From positions 1 to 64,000 of the forward strand of contig JABYQS010000078.1 of NCBI GenBank assembly GCA_022592435.1: a stretch of DNA of 64,000 nucleotides, given 5' to 3'. The stretch comes from Cerioporus squamosus. Lineage: Eukaryota; Basidiomycota; Agaricomycetes; Polyporales; Polyporaceae. Each line of letters begins with the position of its first letter. Within the stretch, counting starts at the first letter, position 1. The position numbers and the translations under genes were made by a program. The notes beneath the pieces are model-generated. The model made no database searches. It was not told the origin of the DNA and was given only the letters and a program-made list of their open reading frames with translations. Shown in pieces: positions 16,366 through 28,664 of this stretch.

Positions 16366-19300
16366 TCATTGCACCGTCAAAGTCGTGTTCAGGAACGTCT
16401 GGTCGCTCGTTCCAACCTTGACCGAGAACACCCCAGGCTCGACGACGAACTTGTTGCTCAGCGACCACACGGCGAGCTGCGTCGAGTTCACACGTATCTT
16501 CACCTTCTGCGATTCTCCCGGTCTGGACGATCGGTCAGCATATTCCAAGCACCAAGCATAGGGGGCTCGCGGGTAAAGCCGAAGGAAAGGACGTACGCGA
16601 GATTGACTTTCTGGAAGCCCACGAGCTCCTGGTTCGGGGTGACGACGGAGCTAACGAGATCTGTCACGTATACCTGGGGACGAGTAAGAAGCGGGAAGCC
16701 TCCATCGTAACTGCGATCGCATACCTGGACGACTTCCTTTCCTTCCTTGTCGCCGGTGTTGTGTACCGTCACCGACACGCTAACGTCTTCGTTGGTACCG
16801 ATGGTTGACTTGGATAGCTGAAGGTCCGTGCTGCGGATACGGGTCAAGGAAATTCAGGATTATCGGATGTGGGCGTGACTGACTAGTTGAACGTCGTGTA
16901 GCTAAGGCCGTGTCCGAAGCTCCACAGCGGGACAGGGCTGTCAAGTACATACTACAGCCAGAGCCTCTCAATCGCTGTGCAAATTGGCGGCAACGATACG
17001 ACGACGAACCTGATGGCCAAATTTGAGAGTCCCGTCATCCAAGACTTCGCCAGGGTCGATGAATCGCGCGCCCTTCAGGTAGTTGTAGAAAACGGGTGTT
17101 GTGCCGACGCTCCTTGGGAAGGATACGGGCAGTTTCCCTGCACCACGGCAATCTGTCAGTTCAAAGCCCCGGGCGAGACCCTAGATTCGGTGCATACCAG
17201 AGGGGTTAACATCTCCGAAGATGACCTCCGCAAGCGCCAGACCTCCGAGCTCTCCGGGATAGAACTGCTGTACGACAGCGTCCGCGTCTGGCGTTGAATA
17301 CAGAGAACATAAGCACACCAACCCTCCACAAGCACTGAACGCATAGATGGACTCACGCGCTTGGATCCAGGGCTCCGCTACCGGCTTGCCACTCACGAGC
17401 ACCACGATGACCGGCTTGTTCGGAACAGCGTCCCTCACTGCCTGCACGAGCTGTAGCTGTGCCCCGACCAAACCAAGGTCGGACAGGTCGACGTGTTCGC
17501 CAGTGGTCGCGTTCGTGCCGGGGGTCCACAGGAGCGTCTGGTCTAGGGACCACGTGCCGACCATGACGACAGATGCGTCGGCGGCCTTCGCGGCGGCGAT
17601 GGCGGCGGGTATGCCTGAAGGATCGTTCGACCAGAGTTCGCAGCCTTGCTCGTAGGTGATCTTGACGGATGTGTTGGAGAGGCGCTGGGTGAATCCGGCG
17701 AGCGGGAGATACCATTGTTTGAGGCGTTGAAGAAGACGTAGTCGCCGAACTGCAGCGGCGCATAGGTCAATATTGGACCTGAAGCAAGGGAGAGAACGTA
17801 CCGAGACACGGTCCACTTGCGGCCCAATGAGGGCGAGAGAGCCGATGGACTCGCTCAAAGGAAGGGCGTTGTTCCTATTTTCGAGTAAGACGATTGTCTC
17901 CTGCTCCATGCTGTGTAGTAGTTCTCTCGTCTCCGGGGTTCGGAGAGTGGTTAGGTAGTCCTCGTATGGGTACGGATCTGTGCTGACTATCAGTGAGTGT
18001 CCGAGTACGTACACAAGGATACAAACTCTCGAACAACCCAAGGGCGAACTTGGTGCGAAGCATCGCCTTGACCGTCTCATCGACGTACTTAACGTCGACC
18101 GTGCCAGCCCGGACTTGATCTGCCAGACGTGGTGAGTCACAGTCTCTGTACCTGGTGAAGGTGTCGCGTACCGGGAGTGTCAGGAACGTGTAAGTGCCAC
18201 CACCCATTTCTCCGCTGAGACCGTTCTCCAGCGTGATTTTCGCAGCGCATTCCCGAGAGTCACACGTGCCATGCTGGTTGATGAGCAGGTCAACAGAGCC
18301 AGCGTCGGTCGTGACCCAGTACTTGTATCCCCATTCGTTACGAAGCTACGCGTGTAAGAAGGGTCAGACTCGATAGGTAAGCGTTCTCTGCTAGCTGCAG
18401 ACTCACAATGTCGGTGAGGAGGTCTGTCAGGGTAAGGAGTCACGGAGTTCAGCAAATAACATATGACTCATACTGGGAACGTACGTGTGTTTGCAATCGC
18501 AGGAATACCGTCGTAGCTCGAGTAGGCGGTCATGATAGACAAGCTCTCGACGCATGCCCGGTTAAACGGCTTGAGATACATGGTGCGCAGCTCGCGCTCT
18601 CCGCCGCTGACTTGTGCGGTGTTCCTAGTCGTGGATAATCGGCGTGCCATTCTTTCGGGCGAAGAGTGAGGTTTACTCACAGTCCGCCCTGAGGACTTCC
18701 AAACGCGGCGAAGTGTTTGCACGTCGCGGCCATGCGAGCGATAGCGGACGAGCTCGCGTTGCGCCGGCGACCAGACTGCAGCCCTGTCACATATGCATGA
18801 CCCATCTCCCCGGTCCTGAGGGAGACCGCGTCAGCTCCTGACTTTTCCATGCCCCTTTGACAACCTACAGGAACGGGTCTTCGCCGAAGTTCTCCTCCAC
18901 ACGGCCCCAACGCAGCTCACGCGATAGGTCAAGAACGGGCGCGAAGACGTGGGAGATACCCAGCCCTTCCGCCTCGTCTGCGATAGTCGCAGCTGCTTGT
19001 CTGAGCAGGTCCGGGTTGAAGGAAGCAGCGAGTCCGATTGGAGAAGGCCAGATCGTGCCGTTGTTGGTGAATCCATGCAAACCTAGGACAGTACCAGGTC
19101 ACCAACCGCGCATACCGAACACAATGGGAGACAGACCTTCAGATTGGATGAGCGCGGGGATGCCGAGTGTCGTGTTCTCCATGAGATACCGCTGTCCGAC
19201 AGTGACACCGTAAACGAACTTGTCCCAGGGTGTAAGATATCCTCCCCATATTGAGCCGGCTTTCTGGCTCAACATCAGTTCCTGTAGGTCAGGGTTAGCA

Positions 19301-19688
19301 GCGCAGCTCGATCGAGGGAATGTTGTACGACGAATACCAAACCGGTCTGGTTGAAGGTGAGCGTGTCGTCGAGCGGATCGTTGAAGTTCATCCATCCGTT
19401 CATGTCTCCCTGGATCCTATGTGGTGTCAGTACCAGGATCGATAAAGGAAGTCGGAAGTAGCGTACAGCTGCGCCACTTTCTCCTCGAGCGTCATCCTCG
19501 GTAGAAGGTCGTTGACCTTGTCCTCTATCGAGGCCTCGGGGTTCTTATATACGGGTGTCGATCCATCCTTGTTGGTTGCACGAGCATGGGTCCGAGAAGT
19601 GAAGGCCGTCACGAACACCAAACTGGTACGCGGCTATTTGGACCGTACTCCAGAGCAGATAAGCAAGTAGCACAGAGCGCATATCCAT
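16366..19688 (-). CDS. Secreted GH3 beta-glucosidase-like glycoside hydrolase (frame break present)
   Basis: Start ATG 19688 (MDMRSVLLAYLLWSTVQIAA, signal peptide). About 15 exons follow the fungal GH3 order: MTLEEKVAQL, IQGDMNGWMNF, LHGFTNNGTIWPSPIGLA, FAPVLDLSRELRWGRVEE, CKHFAAFG, then VTTDAGSVDLL with the nucleophile Asp. Next are NPYPYEDYL, TIVLLENRNNALPLS, MVGTWSLDQTLLWTPG, QFYPGELGGLALAEVIFG and WSFGHGLSYTTF. The C-terminal fibronectin-III-like domain ends at TGA 16366. Two problems: a base seems to be missing from the CCC run at 17704-17706, shifting the frame before LAGFTQRL, and the 52-nt intron candidate at 18171-18120 does not restore frame although reading through it does. Either sequence errors or early decay. 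Product expected: extracellular hydrolysis of beta-linked glucosides or xylosides. TATA box upstream. Confidence 0.85.
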
Positions 19689-20420
19689 GGCTAGATGACG
19701 GGCCAGCATCGCGCTGACGGACGTCGCAGGCAACGGAAAAGCGCGGTAGGAGCTCTATGAACAACCTTTGACGGCTCCTAGCTTTATAGTCGGGGTCAGT
19801 TGACGAGAAGCGGAGAATATTGGCCATCCTAGTGACCAAACCGAGCGGGCCGCCAGTGCGCATCGTTGACGTTTTGCGACTGCTTAGGTCGGGCCCACCC
19901 AATGATGGTCAAACACGAGTGCAGAACCGAAGTTCTACCGACGAGCCTGATGGTAGTCTTCAGAGTACTTAAGTCTCTGCCAAAAGGCGTCCACGTTCGG
20001 CTTCCATGAGGCTTGTCATCGAAGTGAACTCGGTGAGCGCAAAGAAGCTCGGCTTGATAGCAGCTGACCACTGACCAGGAACCTTGCCCGGGCCTCGCGG
20101 GACAGATCTATCGAGCTCAGTATTAAGGGACCGTCTCGGACGCTATCACCCTGTAAGATGTCGGTTTCTAGCAGGAGATGCAGAGATTGATATTGTCCCT
20201 ACTCGTTAGGTTGGTGGGGTTCAAGAACAAGCTTCAGATGTTCAAACGTTCACGGTGGCGGCGGGAAGCCCCCAAGCTTCACTGTGGGAATTGTCACGTG
20301 CAAAAGCCGTAAAGCTGGTCAGGCGGAGGAGGAGGGTTTGAGACCCTTCCTCCCGTCCTCCATCTCCTCATTTGCTGCGCGAAATCACTCTATATCGTGA
20401 GCGTGGCAGACAGGTAAAGT
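19689..20420. promoter_or_regulatory. Divergent promoter region between GH3 and GH92 genes
   Basis: About 730 bases separate the two start codons of divergently transcribed secreted glycosidases. Matches to the SYGGRG site of fungal carbon-catabolite repressors (CreA/Cre1) occur at 20214-20219 (GTGGGG) and 20323-20328 (GCGGAG). A CACGTG E-box lies at 20295-20300, and a TATATC stretch about 25 bases before the GH92 ATG. Such short motifs arise by chance; shared regulation is an inference from layout. Confidence 0.35.
19782..19788 (-). promoter_or_regulatory. TATA box of the GH3 gene
   Basis: TATAAAG on the minus strand, about 95 bases upstream of the GH3 ATG at 19688, in the position expected for a core promoter. 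Confidence 0.5.
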
Positions 20421-23400
20421 ATGGGAAGGCTAATTGTTGTCGTTGCTCTTGTGCTCTCGGTGAGCGCTCGACTGCACCAGCGCGACGCGCCTTCTACCTT
20501 CTCCAAACCTGCCAGCAGCGCAGTCGATTATGTTGATCCGTAGGTTTCACTTCTGGTATCTTGCGGAGGGAAGTACTTACACATCTACTACGTAGGTACA
20601 TTGGGAACGGCGGGGACTCTCCCAACGGGTCGGGAGGGATGATTCCTTCCACGGCGCCTCCATTCGCCATGACGCGTTGGACAGCGCAGACACGCCAAAA
20701 CTACGTCTCTGTGACGCCTTACAACTACACCGACACCTCCATCCATGGCTTCCAGGGCACTCACCAGCCCGCAATTTGGATGGGTGAAAGCGGCCAAGCC
20801 ATAGTCGCACCCGGTGCGGGCGAGGTCCAACCTGTCTTCGAGAAGCGTGGCATGAGCTTCAAGCACGAAGACGAGATTGCTACCGCAAGCTACTACTCAG
20901 TGCTTCTTGACGCTATTGAAGGAGGACAGATTCATGCTGAGCAGTCTGCCAGTGAGGACACACGCTTTCGAGAGAACGTCTCGCTCGCTGACGTTGGATG
21001 CATTAGCTTCGCGCGTCGGCCACCTCCGCTTCACGTTCAAGGACACGGCGGCGCCGTACGTTCTCGTCGAGGCCACTCGTGCCTCGGTCATGGGCTCTGA
21101 TGACCCCACGAATGTCACCTATCCGCTGGGCAACATCAACATCGATCCCACACAGCGCGAGATCAGCGGACGCAACCCCGAGCGACAGGACTTCATCATC
21201 GGCCCCAGTCCCGCACCAAGCTTCGCAGGGTACTTCGTCGCACGGTTTGACGTCCCCTTCGCGAGCTTCGGGACTGCGCAAAATGGCACCATCACGGAGA
21301 GTGCGACCACCGGCGAGGGCGCGCTGCTCTCTGGCTTTGCTCGGTTTTCGAAGGGCACGCACCAGGTGAACGTGCGCATCGGAGTCTCGTTCATCTCTGT
21401 CGAGCAAGCGCGCAAGAACTTGGATACTGAGATCCCGGACGGCACTTCGCTGGAGAAGACTGCGGAGAAGACCCGCGCTGCGTGGGCGGAGAAGCTGGAC
21501 AGAGTCAAGGTGGAGGGCGCGACGCAGGAGGAGAACGAGATCTTCTACACGGCTGTCTTCCACACGCTTCAGGTGCGACGTCTTACAATGCGAGTCTTCT
21601 CGTGCTGACGTGCGTTTCCACAGTACCCTTACGAACAGAACGAGGATGGGAAGTACTACTCGGGATACGATGACACTGTGCATGAGGGCGAGTCGTATAC
21701 CGGCTACTCTATCTGGGTACGTCGAACCTGCGGCGCAGGATGTGACAACGAACTGACGAGCTCGTAGGATACCTTCCGTGCAGAGTGGGCCTGGCAGATC
21801 TTGCTCGCGCCCGAGCGCATTCCTGGCATGGTGCAAAGTATGCTTCAGGACTACATCGAGGTGTGTGCATCAAGACCGATAGCCAGAACTGAGTTGACAC
21901 TCTCTGCAGGGTGGATGGCTCCCTATGTGGAAGAACATTGTCGGTGAGTTGTGCAGTAGCATGAACGCGAATAACACTGACTATTGACCTGCAGAGACAA
22001 ACATCATGGTATCGCAACCATTCATTGGTCCAACATGGCACTGGCTCTGACATGACACAGGTTGGCACGCATGCAGACTCTCTTATCGCAGAGGCCGTCG
22101 TGAAGGGGATCCGCGACTTCGACCTCCAGACTGCGTTTAAAGCTGTCCTCAAGGATGCCACTGTTCCTCCTGAAAACGATTGGACTACTTCGTGAGTTGT
22201 TCGCTCGAGTGGTTCTCTCCCTCACTCAACGATGTGACACAGATACTTTGACCGAGAGCAGGTATGGCTCACGCTGCGAACTTCGCATCAACTGTTCTGA
22301 ATCTTGTTTGGCAGCACGTCGGCTACGAAGTGCGCGCAGGTCTCTCCTCCGTGTATGCATCCCACGGCTGGGTCGCCTCCGACATCCACTCCGAAGCTGC
22401 CTCACGCACGCTCGACTACGCTTGTACGTCCATCCTCTCTAGCTGTTCCAGAGATGCCGACTCACAGCATACCAGATGACGACTACGCCGCCTCCGTCCT
22501 CGCTGCTGCAGTCTCCGAGGACAGCTGGGCGGCCAAGTTCCGCGAGCGCGCGTTCTCCGCGCCATTCACGATCTTCAACAACGAGACGGGCTTCATGGAG
22601 GCACGCAACGCGAACGGCTCGTGGGCAGGCGAGGACGCGGGCTGGACGGAGGGCGACATGTGGGCGTACACCTTCGATGTCGTGCACGATGTGCCCGCGT
22701 TAATCGAGCGGCGCGGTGGCAATGCGTCGTTCGTGAAGTTTCTGGACGAGCACTTCGACGGTGGTGAGTAGTGTCCCTCTCCGCTGCGAATGCCATCTCA
22801 CAGCGGGGCGCAGGACACAACGACCACACGAACGAGGTGAGCGGCGAAATGCGTGTCCAGTGACCACCGCAGATGCTGACTTGACATGTAGCCTTCGCAC
22901 CACATCCCGTACTTTTACTCGCTGGCGGGCGCGGCCAGCAAGTCGCAGGAGCGCATCCGCGAAATCACCAAGATCAACTACAACAACTCCGTGAACGGTC
23001 TCTCCGGGGTACGCAGCGCAGACTCAATCTCCTCTTTGCGTCAAACTCATGTTGTGTCATAGAACGAGGACTGCGGGCAGATGAGCGCATGGTACATCTT
23101 CAGCGCGCTCGGATTCTACCCCGTCGACCCCGTGTCCGCCCAGTACGTCATCGGGACGTGAGTGCATCCATCCCTCCCGTTACCTGCTGCTCACCATCGC
23201 CCGTACTAGCCCGTTCTTCGACAAAATCACGATCGACCTCCCGGCTGCGAAGCATCCACTCGTCATCTCGTCTCCCGGGGCGCCGAACAAGCCATACATC
23301 AAGAGCGTGAGCGTGAACGGGAAGAAGTTCGCCACCCCAATCCTTACGCATGCGGACATCGCGTCTGGCGGGCACATCGAGTTCGAGATGAGCGAGACGC

Positions 23401-23526
23401 CACAGGCGTGGTCTTCCAGTACCCTGGTGAGTGCCAGGGACGAATTGTGAGGACGCGCCGGGTGCTAAGGGCTGTTGTTCGCGGTAGGCGAAGGAGGAGA
23501 AGACGTACAACCATGTTGAGTTGTGA
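20421..23526 (+). CDS. Secreted GH92 alpha-mannosidase-like exoglycosidase
   Basis: About 770 residues in 16 exons with fully consistent phases, including micro-exons of 14 nt (21995-22008) and 19 nt (22243-22261). Start ATG 20421 gives MGRLIVVVALVLSVSARL, a signal peptide. The N-terminal beta domain shows YIGNGGDSPNGSGGMIPSTA and GFQGTHQPAIWMG. The (alpha/alpha)6 domain shows HEGESYTGYSIW, APERIPGMVQSML, WLPMWKNIVETNIMVGTHAD, then HVGYEVRAG. Motifs GHNDHTNE and NEDCGQMSAWYIFSALGF are the GH92 regions that carry the Ca2+-dependent acid and base residues (family knowledge). It ends at TGA 23524-23526. The family removes terminal alpha-linked mannose, chiefly 1,2-linked, from N-glycans or mannoproteins. 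It shares its promoter region with the GH3 gene. Confidence 0.92.
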
Positions 23527-23651
23527 TGACGTGCTGCTATCCGTACGACTGTGGATTGTGATGAAGTGCCGCTACTGTATTGTGATGGTCACCGTTATAG
23601 AGCAGGCCAAGTAACTTCTCTGTGGAACTACCCTGCCACTGGATGCTAAGG

Positions 23652-25207
23652 TCAATGACTAGTCGTGCTAGGAGTGCAAGGTATGAACTCACGATGCTGG
23701 TCTAATTTATCCCACTCGGTATCAGGAGGGAACTGTTCTCCCAGGTGGATCGTGTCGAACTCCCGGCCGCGCAAAGCCTGAATTCTGACCGACAGCCCCC
23801 GCAACGTGGGGACCTCGCGCTTCAAGCGCTGCGCGAGCGCATGCAGATCCAGCTGCCTGAAGAACGCCTCCGGTGGCGATATAGGCGTGACGTGCGGAAT
23901 TCTGCTAGGCAGGAAGCCGAATCGAAGGCTTGAACAATGCAGGTTAATCTGAAGCCAGCGCAACTGTGCCGTGCCCGCGCAGGCAGCGACCACCGTGTCC
24001 TGTGGGCAAGTTGTGAGCGTCTTTATGATTCGCACTTTGAGCGGACTGCAGGCCAACTTACCAACATGCTGCCAGCGTCGAGCTCATCTCGATCAGGAAT
24101 GTCAAACGAGACGTCGACTCTGAGGCCTGCGAGGAAATGCGTGGACTGCCGGCGGAACAACGCCCCGAAGTCTTCCACCACCGCCGTGAAAGCGCGCACA
24201 TCGAGTTCGAGGTACTTCGGGCGGGCGATCCGCAGCAGCTCTCCAAACATGTCGAAGTGCCAATCAAGCAGGTCTGACACTCTTACTCTCTCCACTTCGC
24301 ACTCGAGCGCGAGTGCCCACCAGTCGAACACGGTACCGGAGAAGCATCCCAGCCGGGCCCAGCTTCCGTGTGCGCGTTGCGCCGTCCGGTTGCGGTTGCG
24401 AGACTCCGCGTAGGTAGCGATGACCTGCGCGTCTTCGAGGAGCAGCTCGTTCGCGGAGGACGTAATAATACCGAGGTTGACCACGTTCGGGAACGCGCGC
24501 GCGTAGTGAGGGACGTGTATCGGATCCTTCGTACACAGGTCGAGCGAGGTCACACCGTGGAAGACGATGCCCTCATAGACGTCCTTCGCAGGATCGGTAG
24601 CACCCCATGTCCCAGATACGCTGCAGAGCCTGTGGCAGAGTGGTTCAAGGACAAGGATGGGGTTGTTTTCGTAATCGTCCGGCAGGAAGAGGTAGTCCGT
24701 GTCCCGGAGCATGAAGCTCACACTGAAATCGAAGACTTCGTTCTTCATCTTCTGGATCATATCGCGCGCTAATGGACCTGCGCCCGTAAGACCGAGGTAC
24801 TTGGCGAACCCGATCTCTGCCAACGCGATGGGAAGTTGAGGGTCAATGGCCAGCAGTTGCTCGGCATGGGAGATGGTCAGCGCGCGGAACCGGAGCAGGT
24901 GCCCGTAATCGAACAGGAAGTCCCGCAGATCGGCGGCGCTCTGCTTGGACAGAGATTCGGCGGTGATGTGGACCCGGAGAGGATGAGCGAAACGGTCCAG
25001 ATGTTTGGAGCCACCGAGCATAAATGTCGTGAAGGAGATGATGTCCTCCTCAGATCTGAGTTCGACCAATTCCGACGACAATAGAAGTTTGGCGCCGTGG
25101 AGGTTGAGGAGCTTGCAGGTCTTCATCATCATGGAGATCTCGTTTCTCTTGCACATCGACATGATGAGATGGAGGATGTCATAGTTAAGTTCCCGCGTGA
25201 TGTCCAT
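23652..25207 (-). CDS. F-box-like protein, paralogue 1 of 6
   Basis: Two exons, 25207-24062 and 23999-23652, phase 0, 497 residues. The N-terminus (RELNYDILHLIMSMCKRNEI, MMKTCKLLNLHGAKLLL) has the spacing of an F-box helix set, followed by leucine-rich, weakly repetitive segments and GTWGATDPAKDVYEG. The second exon has QLDLHALAQRLKREVPTLRG. Five relatives lie at 40.6, 48.1, 50.0, 52.4 and 54.6 kb with the same first-exon length and intron position. Closest relative is the broken copy at 50.0 kb. F-box proteins recruit substrates to SCF ubiquitin ligases; here that is inferred from fold-like spacing only. The C-terminus may differ if another intron is used just after LDQH. Confidence 0.75.
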
Positions 25208-25748
25208 CTGGAGGAGAGTTGTGCCCGACTGAAGGTGTAGTGCATGCAGAGGTGCGTACAGTCAGGAAATACTGTTCGCTCGGTCGATCTGGAGTCCGCT
25301 GCCCGGCCGCTACTGAGTCGGTGGCGCGCTTTGTGGATGTGCTGCACGCGGTATGTCGGCGTCAGATCGTAGATCAGATAAAACATAATATGACGAGATT
25401 CATGCACATACGGTGAGTGTATGAGCAGAAGCCAGAAAGCCAAAAAGGGAAAGAGGAAGAGGAAGAAGACGCCACTGGCCGCGAGGATAAGGTACTCAAG
25501 CGCTCACAATCGGGCTTGTCGCGGTCAGTCGGCAACCTGAGCGAGCGAAACCGGGCAGCTTGCCATATCGGAGTGGCGGCAGGCAGGGAGACACTAGTAC
25601 ATAGTCCAATGTTACATGGCCAGTACAACAACAAGGGATCCGTCACCAGCCAACCCCTCCGGGACGCCACATCAGTCCGTATATAGATCGATCACATCAT
25701 GGTCGTCGCAGACAGCACTCTGGCTCGTGCGAGCTCAGCACCGTGACC
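25208..25748. other. Intergenic, no supportable gene
   Basis: Lies between the start of F-box-like paralogue 1 and the stop codon of the MARVEL-like gene. No motif, RNA gene or repeat was recognised. Confidence 0.5.
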
Positions 25749-26622
25749 CTACACTGTGCGCACGATCCCCTGGCGCGCGAATGACGAGTCCCCAGCCCAC
25801 TCAACCATCATGGGCGCTCGCGAGGGACGAGCCTTGTGCACCACATTGAGAATGGCGACGACGATGAGGCCGACGAGGGCTGTCCAGCCGAGCCAGGCGA
25901 AGGCCATCATCGCCGTGAGGATACGACAAGGCGCAAACTGCATGCAGAAGGTCAGGTTCGGCCAGATGCTCTGTTGAAGCGTGAGGCAAGAGCAAGAAGG
26001 TTGAGGACCAGTGCGAGCAGGGGTAGGAAGTCGCGATGCGTGCGACAGCGAGAGTCAGATAGAAGAGAGATCAAACAGAGCAAGTTAGCGAGGAATGTTC
26101 AGTGCAAGCATGCAGACGTACCGTCGATACGCAGCACCCGACTAGCCAAAGGAGCCACAAGACTGAGAGGGCGGTGAGCTCCAGCAGGTTGCTCGAAGCA
26201 GCCGAACCCAATACAGGGGGTATCCATCCCAACCTAGAATCGCGGTTAGAGTATGAGGGTATTTATGGGAGAGTGGAGCACGTACACGAAGGGTATCGAC
26301 CCGAGAGACAGAAGAGAGCAAACTAGTAGCTCGGCGACAATCGGATCTGCATAATGTATGAGACTCACGATTCGGCAGCGGACAAAGCACCGCTAGGAAC
26401 GTACCATAGAAGTCGACGCCGTGGTTAAGAGTGTCACCAGCTGGAAGGTGCAGAGTGTAGTTCAAGCGCACGCATGTGAGGATGAAGAGAAGAGCCGCGA
26501 AGACCCACTACCGACGACCGCATCAGGACCGAATAGACATCGACCATAACTACGCACACAGGTGTAGTACTCACAAGGATAATGTACAGAGGAAGCCGAA
26601 TGATGGTTTGAAGAGGGCCCAT
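25749..26622 (-). CDS. Four-helix MARVEL-like membrane protein
   Basis: Five exons can be joined in frame from ATG 26622 (MGPLQTIIRLPLYIIL) to TAG 25749. Segments in order: WVFAALLFILTCVRLNYT (helix 1), DPIVAELLVCSLLSLGSIPFV (helix 2), SSNLLELTALSVLWLLWLVG (helix 3), then SIWPNLTFCMQFAPCRIL leading into helix 4, ILTAMMAFAWLGWTALVGLI, and a short polar tail. About 195 residues, with four transmembrane segments and a conserved extracytoplasmic Cys-containing loop before helix 4, as in small fungal MARVEL-domain proteins. Function is unknown; members sit in plasma membrane or vesicles. A TATATAG lies about 100 bases upstream. Confidence 0.72.
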
Positions 26623-26721
26623 GGCGGTCTACGCCGGCGGATACGACTAGGCGTCGAGGATGAGTGACAGTACGGGCAGAGCCAGCCAGGCAGTCGAGAT
26701 ACCCTGGATGTCGTCAACGTG

Positions 26722-26728
26722 CTATATA
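26722..26728 (-). promoter_or_regulatory. TATA box of the MARVEL-like gene
   Basis: CTATATA/TATATAG on both strands, about 100 bases upstream of the ATG at 26622, in typical core-promoter position. Confidence 0.45.
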
Positions 26729-28080
26729 GTCACCGCAAAGGCCGTGAATACTTCTGGATAGAAGGCCAGGGCGGTGGTTGTCATGGCACCGTCACGCGAG
26801 ATATTCAGGAACGCCTCGATATTAATGCCCGACAGTCCCGACTGCCCAGCAGTACATATTCCCTTCTATCTGTCTAGCTGCATCTCGGAGTCGTCAACAA
26901 CGCTGGCAGTTCGACGCAATGAGAAGACATGGTCGATGGAGGAAGGCTCAGGAAGCAAGCGGACAAGGCCGAGATGGTTGAGAACGAAGACTGTTAACCG
27001 AGATGGCCGAGCGGGTCAATTTGTGCGTCAAACCGCATTCGCTGCTTCTTACTTCCTGCCCTCATGCGACTCTCATACCAGTCAACCCCTCATACGATCG
27101 CGACCTGCTTATGTATGACATTTGCGGCTGTATCAATGCTCTCAATACTTGCATGCACCCTCAATTCGTGCGGTTCGAGGCTTGTCTTCCTGGACGAGCT
27201 GGCATGCGCGCATGTCGGAGGTAGAAGTGATCTAGCTGGGGGCAGAGATCGTTAGATATGTTGCTGTGGTTGGTGGACGTTGGACATCCATGCGGTGAGT
27301 CTGTTCTTGCACGTACGTTCTCTTCGAATCGCCACTTGCAGCCAAGCTACGCAAAACTGTGGTTCGACGCAGCTCGTCACGTTGTACCTGTGAACGAACA
27401 TCAATACTCTTGACCAGCATTCCTCAAATGTGCAGGCAAGCTTTTGAATTAGCCTGCGGTCTCGTTATGAACTATCCGACCGTCGATACTGCCCCTACGG
27501 AAGTCGGATAACTCCCACAGGCAAGTCCTCAGTTAGACAGCGGGCTGCGGCTTCCTGCCTTCGTCCTCGGAGGGACTCGGAGGTCTTCGTTGCCCCATAC
27601 CCACTCGTGAGTCAAGCATATCTCCCGTCTCTGCAAGTGACGTTCTGTGCAGCTCCGTGCCTACTGTGGCGTTCGCTGTCACCGGCATGCTCATGCATGG
27701 GAGTTCCCTCCCGTTGCCAACCGTCAAACATGAACGGACTTCGCTTTCATGTTCCCAGCATCAATCCAAGACGACATAAGCTGTCGTAGATTCGGGCTCG
27801 CCTACGTGCCTCGTCGATCATGACGGGACCACTCGGTTGCTGCGAAGTATGGGTTATGGTGAGCACACTCAAACTGCCGTCCCAGCTTGCGCAAAACTTC
27901 GTGCAATATGCTCATCTTCCAGGGATTCTCCGTCCGTCCTCGAGGCGCTCTCCACCTGCCTTCGCTTCGATCCCACCGGGCCTCTTATCGCCAAGAAATC
28001 CTGTGTACCGCTTGCGCCCATGGCGTTCGTCTCCCACACCCTCCCCGGTCCTAGGGAGTTGGATAATGCCCTCAATTCGT
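26729..28080. other. Intergenic, no supportable gene
   Basis: Short overlapping frames only. GAGATGGCCGAGCGGGT at 27000-27016 resembles a tRNA A-box and D-arm, but no matching T-arm or acceptor stem follows. The right end may contain further degraded sequence of the MetE-like pseudogene. Confidence 0.45.
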
Positions 28081-28495
28081 GTACACTTTATGGCCGACTT
28101 CAAGAACGGACCCCACGAACTGCACTACCCGGACGAATGTCAGTACAGGCAACTCGGTATCGCACTCTCGTACGCCCGTGAGCTTTTTGGCTCGGACACT
28201 CTCGCATTTGAGCCGGCGCAGATTCGAAGAGCTTGTCTTCCGAACTTGAACTAGGGCTGGCGAGCGTCGAAGCGGAGACGGGACTGCATGTGCATGCGCA
28301 AGCGGTATCGCGGCGGCTCTTGGAATGCATCTGCATTGACTCGCTGTGCGACTTCGCCTCACACAACAGGGGAAGTAAGTTGATGAGACGGTTCAGCGAG
28401 AGAAGCTCAAACTTATTGTCAACGCCGCCAAGAAGATATGGAACGACGCGAGCGCGCTCGGGCTACCTATCCAGTTCGGCGGAGAAACTGGTTTA
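28081..28495 (+). pseudogene. Degraded 3' part of a MetE-like methyltransferase gene
   Basis: The 3' portion aligns base by base with the end of the intact MetE-like gene at 37.8 kb: ICID..CDFASH..G matches ICIS..CGFASH..G. After a frame change, VDETVQREKLKLIVNAAKKI matches VDEDAMRAKLSLVVQTAKKI. Further upstream, DFKNG near 28092-28108 may correspond to NFKNG of the zinc site. Frame changes near 28250 and 28375 and no start make it non-coding. The 28330-28490 part is secure; the 5' limit is uncertain. It is on the opposite strand from its intact relative 9 kb away. Confidence 0.68.
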
Positions 28496-28664
28496 ACATC
28501 AGCGCTGTGACTCTTCGTCCTGCCCCATGCAATGCTGCTGTTCCGCACTTGTCAATGAATTTTGTAGCATCTAGCACTGTGTACCCATAAGTGTATACAT
28601 GTGGTCCCAACTTTGCGAGAGGTTAAATGAGCAGCCTGCACGTGAGCGTCCAGCAGGCGCCAGG

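Noticed and set aside
26998..27040. tRNA-Leu/Ser-like 5' half (GATGGCCGAGCGGGT)
   Set aside because: No T-arm with GGTTCGA or complementary acceptor strand within the needed distance.
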